Assembly: GCF_963678635.1 (NCBI RefSeq)
Contig: NC_087064.1
Coordinates: forward strand, 65,899,548 to 65,963,547
Reading direction: 5' to 3'
Source: Symsagittifera roscoffensis
Lineage: Eukaryota; Xenacoelomorpha; Acoela; Convolutidae
Length of the DNA stretch: 64,000 nucleotides
Shown here in pieces: positions 28,601 through 37,600 of the stretch; within the stretch, counting starts at the first letter, position 1, and each line of letters opens with the position of its first letter. Made by a program: the position numbers and the translations under genes. The notes below the pieces were generated by a model. The model was not told where the DNA came from. It made no database searches and saw nothing but the letters and a program-made list of their open reading frames with translations.

Positions 28601-31600
28601 TCAATATTAGTCTAAACAAAAAAGTAGAAAAAACTAATTTTGGTGGGTTTCTGTTGATGGTAAACTTATATCAGAGAAATCAATTATTTCGTCAAAATGA
28701 GTTTTCAAAAAATTTCCTAAAAAAAGCTGAAACTTTTCATCTTTTTTGCCATTATATTACCTTTTTAATCTTGGGCTTTCTTGGGCTAATTGTACTCTTG
28801 GACTAAATGTAATCTTGGACTAATTGTAACTTTGGGCTAATTGTAATCTTGGGTTGATTGTAATCTATAGGGCTAACTGTAATCTTTAGTTTCCATTCTG
28901 TTTTGCCAAATTGAAGTGGATGATTGCATATTGCAGGCGGAGAGGAAGTTGCAGTCTGCTCTGGGTCACCTGTTCCGCAACTTCACCACTGGACTGCAGC
29001 AGAGGCCTCTGATCTACAAGTACCTGCTCTCGGAGACAGTGGCCAAGACACTAGCTCACAACGAAAACATAGTATACGTCAGTACACATCAAAATTGTTT
29101 CCATTTTTTCCAATTATAGCATCCCCCCTTCCCCCTACGTACTGAGAAAAGTTGCAACCCTTCAAGCTAATTTTTTGGAGGGAGGGGGTTTATCATATAA
29201 TTGGGGAGAAGGCTTTTAGTGAAGAGAGCTTTGAGCGGATCTAGGAATTAAAAAAAAAATCTTTTTAATGGAAACTTTTGACCAAAAAATGCATGAATTC
29301 GGTCAAAGTCAAAATTTATTCACCTTAATTGGATGAAACGCAAGAAAACGCAAAGATGGCCGGTTGTTGAGCAAGTAGTACACAAAGTTCCACCATTTGC
29401 GCGAGGTGTGATAAAACGATCACAGGAAAGCATAAAAGTTAAACAATTTCAAAAGTCACAGCAAAAAAGGCAACAGCTTCTGTCAAAAACGGACAAGAAA
29501 AGCAAAAATATAAAATTTCATATTTTTTCTAGAAAATCTTTTGAAATTCCAAGTGTTTTTTCTTTGCGAGACGGCGCTGAAAAAAATTCAAAACAAAATT
29601 GTACTGGAGTAAAACAAAGTTTTCGCGGCTTGTCCTGCTATAATAAGCCTGCTCGCTCATTTTACTCGCTAGAAATTGAACTGAAATTTTAAACCAGTTT
29701 TTTCTCGACAGGGACAATTTTTTGAATTTTTCTAAAATATCATTCGAACAGAGGTACAAGGTCTTCATTATGATATATCACTCCATTCAATGCGATGCTT
29801 ATTTGGGAAATTTCATTTTGTTGACAAAAAAATCAAATTAATCTTGCTCGCTCATTTTGTTTGCTCGAAAATGCACCAAAAATCAAAACTTTTCAACTGG
29901 TTTTTCTGGACAAAATTTTTTAATGTCGTTTGAATCATGGCTGAAAAAAATTCGACCCTTTTCGATGACTATTTCTATTTGTTGTGCGTTATTTTGCTTG
30001 GAAAAAAACCCGGGTTGACCAAAAAAAAGCTTTTCATAATATTATCATATGTGGAAAAAGGCTTCTCATACAGTTTTGCACAATTCCATACGTACAGAAA
30101 TTTGTGAGAAAAATTTACGATAAGCTTTTTTTATTTCATTTTTGAATTCAGCCTGGCCAAACGTATACTTAAAAATAACAAATTTTTGCATGTAAACTTT
30201 TTTTCCGGAAAATTTTATTCAGCATGAAAGTTTATTGAGCGGGAAACTAAAACACACCCGAATAGAAATGTCCTCGCCATTTCTTACAGTCGGAACAATA
30301 TCTGCAAAGTAAATTGAACTCAAATTTTAACAATAGAATGTGCTTCTTTTGAATGATTTCCGGCGTCTTCAAAATTCACTCTGAACTAAAAATGCAGTCA
30401 GATTTTTCATTTTACCTTAAAAGCAGTCTAGACAAACTAAATTTTTATGCGTCTTGGAAAACATAATTGCATGTTTTTCATTCAAATAAAGAATTTTTTC
30501 CCTTTTTTTCAGGACATTTTATACCAAGATGCAGAGATCGAGGGATCCACGAAAGACCAGGAGCAGGAGTTCGAGAGCAAAGAACACCCCTACGAGAAGG
30601 ACATTGCGGCCGCAGTGGCAGACGCCAGATCCACCAAACCCCCTCGAGACGGCTCCATCTTCTCTGGCATCTTCTCTGGCAAAACACAGCACACGTGGGA
30701 GAAAATGGTGCCAGATGATACCACGTAAGCCTATTTTATAGCCATTTTGTTTCCCAATTATCTTTTTTTCTCGTCTAATTCATTTTTCTCGACTAGTGGA
30801 AATTGATCAGACAATTCATGCGAAATTGGCATAGCTATAGCTGGTATTTACTGATGAAGTATGGCGTAGTAATAAATTTTCTGGCAAAACGATTCAGAGC
30901 TTATGACGTAACTGCGAGTCTGTCTTCCACGCGCAGCTGTTTGAGTTGACGAATAAGTTCGAGTTCTATGGTGTTTCAATCGAAAAAAGATCGTCTTGTT
31001 TGCAAAAGACAGCTTTGTTTTTTGTCTCACTGAAACTTGAGGCATCGCTTAAATAACTGCCCCAAATATCATAATTGGTGCTACAAAAAAGTAAGTCGGT
31101 CCGGTCCGATGGTGGAAACTTTTCAAGTTGTGTCATGATGACATCTTGCTTTGCATCATGGTACCAACCAAAGTTGAGAAGAACTATGTTATAGGCCGAC
31201 TTACCATGCTTATTTTGGCATTTTAAAAAGATTTATGTGTGAAATGAATATTAAAACCTTTCAAAAGCAGCAATGTCAAGATATACGAAGCTCGGAAAAT
31301 CTAAATTTTTGTTCTTTTTTGCCCTGAAATCACGAAGAATTAATTTTTGTGTATCGGGCCTATAAACAAATTATATCAGGAGATTTCTCTGAGCCGGTAA
31401 TAAACGCGCAATTGTGTTGATTGCTTTTTGTTGCTTCAGTCATTCGTCCAAGTGTTTCGAGTGTCACGAGTATGTGTACGAGGGCAGTCTGTGTACTAAA
31501 TGTGGGTATGTGATGCACAGTGAGCATAAGGAGTTCCCCCTCAAGTATCCCCATTGTGACCAGCTCAAAGACTACCCCCCTCCTCCTCTCAGATACTTCC

Positions 31601-34600
31601 GGTGAGTGGTCCACTCTTATATGTTTAATGTATTGCTTTGTAAAAAATAAACATTTTAATATTTTCACCGTCGTGCACACCCCCCCCCCTCCCCCCTCTC
31701 TCGGTAAAACTGTTCGAATTTAAAAAAAAAAGTCATCCTAAATTATTAATTTTTGCGAATGGCGAAAAAAGACAATCTCATTTCTACAGATGCAATCGAA
31801 AAAATTAGATCGAAAATAGCATTGCATATCGGTTTACTTTTTTAAAGTACTGTCAAGTTGTTTTTAAACTGTCAAGTTTGTGTTGTCTTATTTGGTCTAC
31901 ACACATTTTGCTCCACATATTTTTAGTGATACATTTCTTACCTATTGGATATATTAATCTAAATGTGAAAAACCGAGCCCCGAACATCTAGGTGGTCTAA
32001 ATTAGGGGCGGATCTGGGATTTTCTTGAGGGGGCGGGTTTTTCGAAAACTTTTCAAAAATTTCCTTGGCCTTTTCTAGGTCGACCAAATTGATTTTTCGA
32101 GCGCTCCTAGAACACTATAAAGACTCTAATTTGATGAAAATTGTGCATTTGATAAAAAAAACAGGTCAAACCCCCCCCCCCCCCACTAAATCCTCCCTGG
32201 GATAAATGTATAAAGGGCGAACGTGTCTTATGCCTGATGTTTTTTTAAGACGGGCAGTTGCCGATCAGCCGTTGAATGAGGCGGGTGAGCCTCTTTTCCT
32301 GTCTCACTTTTTGGCCATTGTGGAGGACAGATTCATCAAAGACATCGGCATCTACAGACAGGAGGGGGTGAGGAAGAAGGCAGCCCAGCTCTGCGAAAAG
32401 ATTGAGAGGGACATCTACAGTGTAAGAAAAAGGCTCTTTTCTAGTCCCCCTTTGATATATTATTTTGAAATTCAATATATGAAAGACTTCCTAAAATGAC
32501 TTTTCTTGTTATGAATTGCATCAAAACGTTTTAGCGTAGAGAGATGAACAAATTCTTACAACATTTCTTATATGAAAAATGACATTTTTACCATTTATAA
32601 TACTAGCAAAACTAATCTACGTCTTCGGACAAAACGCTTGCTAGTAATATAGGGTCCTTTAACTTTCTATCTAGATTTCTAAAAATCGCTGAAAAATATT
32701 TTATTAACGAAGAAGTTAGTATGAATTTACTGCAAGTTGCCTTTAGACTCGATGTTTATTTTAAAGATTGGATTTGAGATATTTTGACTGTGAATAATGT
32801 TTTTAGAGAGAGATGTTGGGCTGTTGTGCGATAAAATTGTTGGAATTAAACTCAGTAGTTTTCAGCTTCTGTTTATACTTAAATGGGAAATCTCCCACTT
32901 TGTCGTAGCAAATAAGAAGTTGCCTTTTAACTTCGTTATCTATCGTGAACTTTATTCGTGCATTCGCATTTTACGAGAAGAGTCGTTCGTGTATCCGTAT
33001 TTTACGAGTAGAGTCGTTATTAATCGTATTTCACGAAAAGAGTCGTTTAAAATTCCAATGCTTGAAACGTTATACGAGATGTTCGAAATACTTTTCCTAT
33101 CATTTTGCGAAGGGATATAAACAGAATGATTTTATGGCGGCGGCGGCGTCACGCTTTGTGAGCACGATAAATTTTATGTTTTTGTTTCAATCTGAAATCA
33201 GAACACATGATCCGTGCTCGTTGCTTGAGGGTGAGACAAAAAAACCCAGCCCAGAAAAAATATCCAAAAACAAGTTGCATGTAATTCTTAAACAGGATCA
33301 CAACACCCCCGTCGGAAAAAAAGCAATGAAACATGTTTTGAATAGTTGCATATTCATTTAGTTTGTCAATACAAACCCAAATCTGAACAAATGAACGAGA
33401 GCAATTATATGAAATGAAGATTTTCTAACAAAGATTTTCAGGAGACGATGTACGCTAAATTTCATCACAGCTCTCTTTCGACGGGATTCCCAAAAACAAT
33501 CAGGAAAAAATAATTAAAATAATTATAATTAATTAAATTTGATCAAAGAGTAACAAGGATAGCCGGCTACTGTGCAAGCAGCGCAGAATGTTTCAACTAT
33601 AATTTTTTTTAAATTCAACTGAAAATTTGTCTCAAATTTAGAGTCGTTTTTTTGGCGTGGTATGATATAAAGAACTGAACAAAAAAATAGAAATTAGCTT
33701 TTTCGACAGTCATAGAAAAATAAGCAAACTGAAAAACAATTTTTGTAGGAAAATGACCTGAAAAACGAAAAACTAAACCTTAAAAACTTCAAGAATTTGT
33801 TCAAAATTGTGTTGCAATTTTTTGAAGTTTTTTTGAAATCCAAAAAGGCGCTAAAAACTCAAAAAAACTAACGTTACTCGAGTAAAAAAAAATTTACGTT
33901 TTAAATTAAGCTATTCTATGCTTTAAGCCATTAAAGTAAGCTATCGTAAGCCTGCTCGCTCGCTCGCCCTATTCGCTCGAATTAGGACAAAAAAATCAAA
34001 TATTTCTGGGATTTTTATGATGTAAAAATGCAAAAATTGCCTAAAAATTTCTTTGAAGAAAAAATCATTTTTCAGGTGACAGCGGATGACATTTCAGACC
34101 ACAAAGTGATTGGAATGGTGATAAAACACTACATCCGCACCATCCCGAAGAGTCTCCTAGAGGAGAAGTTATTTGACAGCTGGATGACCTTGGGAGCAGA
34201 CATCGTGAAGAGCAACTCAGAAGGAACTAAAGTCCCCCCACATGTACTACCAGGAGTCATCTACAATCTACAGGTGGGAAATTTTGGGTATTTCTGGGTT
34301 GAATTTAAACATCCTTGTACCTATGGTATCTAGTAACGATTTTTCACCCCATATAAAGAAGTAACTCAACGGTTAAGCATATGTAAAACTTGTACCTATA
34401 GTTACGAATCTGCCCCCTTTAGCAAAGGAGGGGGGATAGTTGAAGAGATCTCTTTTCTGTTATACAGCGAAAAACTATCGTTAAAACTTCTATTTTATTT
34501 GTAATTAACTTTGGAGATTACTCAGATTCAAGCAATATCACTTGTCTTTCAAATATAGTGCTGATTTAAATTAACGGGAGACAACGAACAACAAATGAAA

Positions 34601-37600
34601 CTTCAAACGCGTTTTTCTCGTATTGGGTTAAGATTAAACAAAAAGTGAAGAGAACAAAAGTGGCTTGGAATTTCACCAAAATTTCTTCGATCAGTTTTTT
34701 TCCCAAAATTCTGAAAATTTCATGGAACTTTTAACGCGTTTTTCTCAAATTGAGTTAAAGTTAGACAAAAAATGAAGAAAACAAAAGTGGCTTGGAATTT
34801 CACCAGAATTAGTAGGTCAAATTTTTTCCCGAAGTTTTCAAAATTTCATGAAAAATTTTGGCTTTTTTGATTTAACCAAGAATTACGCTGAAGCTAACGA
34901 CTTAATTGATGAGAAAGCTATACCAAAGAAGAACCTTTTTGCAAATCTCAACAAAAATGCAGAATTGCGAAGTTTCCAGAAATCTCTATCAGATAATACA
35001 TTTTTGATTGATAGCCAAAAAAGGTAATTTTTACCAGATAAAAATCAAAACTTTTGGCTTAAAACAAACTTCAAAGGTTATACGCAGTGTTTTTAGGTTT
35101 TTGTTGGGCTCTGTGAAAGGTTTTTTGGTATAACTTCCTCATCAGTTAACTCCGTAGTTTCAGCGTAACTCTTGATTATTTCAAAAACAGCCAAAATGAC
35201 CCATTTTTGGAGTAATATTTTAAATGAGAATTTCGGAAAAATTTGCACCCTAATAATGCTGGTGAATTTCTAAGCAACTTTTGTTCTCTCATTTTCTGTC
35301 GTTTGAAAGAAAAATGCGTTTGAAACTTCAAACTTTGTTCGTTTTTTTTCAGATAATTGAAATCAGCACTGTATCAAAAAGGTCAACTTTTCAGGGTATA
35401 ACAGAAAAAAAACCAAAATTTAACAAACTGGGTTTTTTTCTCCGGCCATTAAAAAACGGGCAAAAAATTTGTGCTTACTTTATTTGTTTTCCACGCAAAA
35501 TGAGCTAACACAAGTACACAAATTTTTTTTTGTTTGGGTCAAATTATGTATCAAATTAAAAGTTTATCAGTCGTGATTCGAACAATTTTTTAAACAGTGC
35601 CAAAATTTGTCCCAGTCTTGAGAAAAACAAGCACAAAATTTGTGAATGTAAGTAAATTTCGCGCGAAAAAAAAATAACCTTTGTTACATCAAAAATTAAT
35701 TTCTATTCAAAGTTTTACGCTTAGAAAACTCGATTTTACAAAAAAAATGGTATGGGAAATTTTTTTAGCCCTTTTTTCAGTAAAGCGTTTTCTTGAAGAT
35801 ATTGAAAGCTCTTATCCTAAAATTAGAAACAATTGAAATTTTTTTAATTAATTACTTTCATTTTTTTTGTTTGTGTTTCTCCAATGACACCACGCCCTGA
35901 AAAATCAGTTATTTGAGAAAATATTCTTTATAGTTTTCTTATGATTGTGGTCGTAAAAATTGTTGCTACTTGCACAGCAATCGGCTATTTTTTTTCTATC
36001 TTTTTTAAACTTTTTGTTATTCTTAGTTGAAAGATCGATTGAAAGAATTTTTTTTGACCAAACAAAAAAATGCAATTTTTTTTATAATGTTTGCATTCCA
36101 ATTTTTTGTGCTAATTGTGCAATCTACTGTCTTGGCATGTTTTCTACAAAACTATCTTATATCCATAATGATAGATCTGTTCGCATGTATAATTATAGAG
36201 TTTCTATAATTTCAACTTTTGGCTGATAGTTTTCTGGTTTTATGTTATCGAGTAAACTTTTGGTTTAGTTTCCAAAGTGTGTATTCCATCTTGTCTTCAG
36301 TCAGGCGCGGATCTAGGATTTTTCCACGGGAGGACGGAGTTTTGGAAAAACAGTTGCAAAAATTGAATTCAAAAGTCATCAAAATTCGAACAAAATTATA
36401 CAAAAGTGAGTCTGCGATTTTTTGCGGCAAATCTGTCTATGACATCATGAACCTTTATTTCTACTTCTTTGTAGAAATATTAAAGCTAAACTCGATTAGC
36501 GATCTTCTTTCATATAAGATCGAAGGTAGTTCTTCAGCAATTTCATACTGAAGAAAGAGCGTTCGGCAGTGTAAACTGTTACTTGAAAGGTTGCTCCAAT
36601 TTGGCGCAGGGTGTAAACAACTGGCATTGTCGACTTATGACAGACTTTTAGGGCATCAGCACAGAATTTTCGGTATTTCGTTATAAGGGGGAAAGCGTCA
36701 CATATCCCTCCAGACTTGGCACTCGTCAGGCAGTACATTCTGATACAGATCGACCAAGTCATCAAAATCTTCTTCATTTGCATCTTTGTCCGAAATAGAT
36801 CGAGGAAGGAGCTTGCAAACTTTGACGCAAGAGGCGGCAGCCGCCAAGAACCTTTCTTGCAAGTCTAACAGTACGAAGTTGACGAAAGGCAGGTAGACAA
36901 TCTGACGGAAATGATCGTAGGCTGATGTAGCTGTAGGAGGCCGGCCTCTCCGACCTTCTAGTTGGACAACATCAATTTCGACCGCATCGACCGGATCCTT
37001 TGATAGCAACCACTGCCTTCACCGTTCGGCCATTGTTAGAAGAGAAGACGCAAGTTCTTTATGTGTTCAACAGCTTGAGGAAGTTCCAGAGCTAGTCCTT
37101 GGATCGTAACACTAGTGGTTTTTGCAGCAGCTAGAACATGCTTCATGCTCATCAGTGCAATTATAAATTCTGATCGTAAAATTCTAGCACTGCACTGCAG
37201 TCCGAAACACAACTTTTATCAAGCCAATTGCTGATGTCTTCAAGTGTCGCTTTAACGGCTGGCAGTAACTGGAGGAAAGTCACGAGAGCATCATGGCGCT
37301 CAACGCATCTTGTACCATGACTGAATCCAGGAAAGCCTGCGCTTTCTCCAAAGCTTTTTTGTGATGGGAACTCTTCTGATGAGGCTGCAAGTAGTTTGAC
37401 AAGCGTGCAAACTACTGGAAAAGGCTTGATGACAAGTTGTACTTCGGAAGAACCGCCAGCTTTTTTTATCTCCTCGATGTCAGCAAAGCACAAACAGAAG
37501 CGACAGAAGAGGCCTTCTTGAATCTTTGAGTAGACCACAAAAGTGTACTTGTCGAGATGTTAAGGTCCAAGTGATCTCTTCTTTGTCCTCTCTTGCTTGG

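Noticed and set aside
29333-29692. 119-codon open frame in an intron
   Set aside because: Lys/Arg/Ser-rich AT-driven sequence without homologous motif, repeat-associated, in the middle of the RhoGAP gene on the same strand.
32797-33361. Open frames of 107 and 138 codons in the intron after the arginine-finger exon
   Set aside because: They run over the short tandem repeat TTACGAGAAGAGTCG and show no domain or splice continuity with neighbouring exons.
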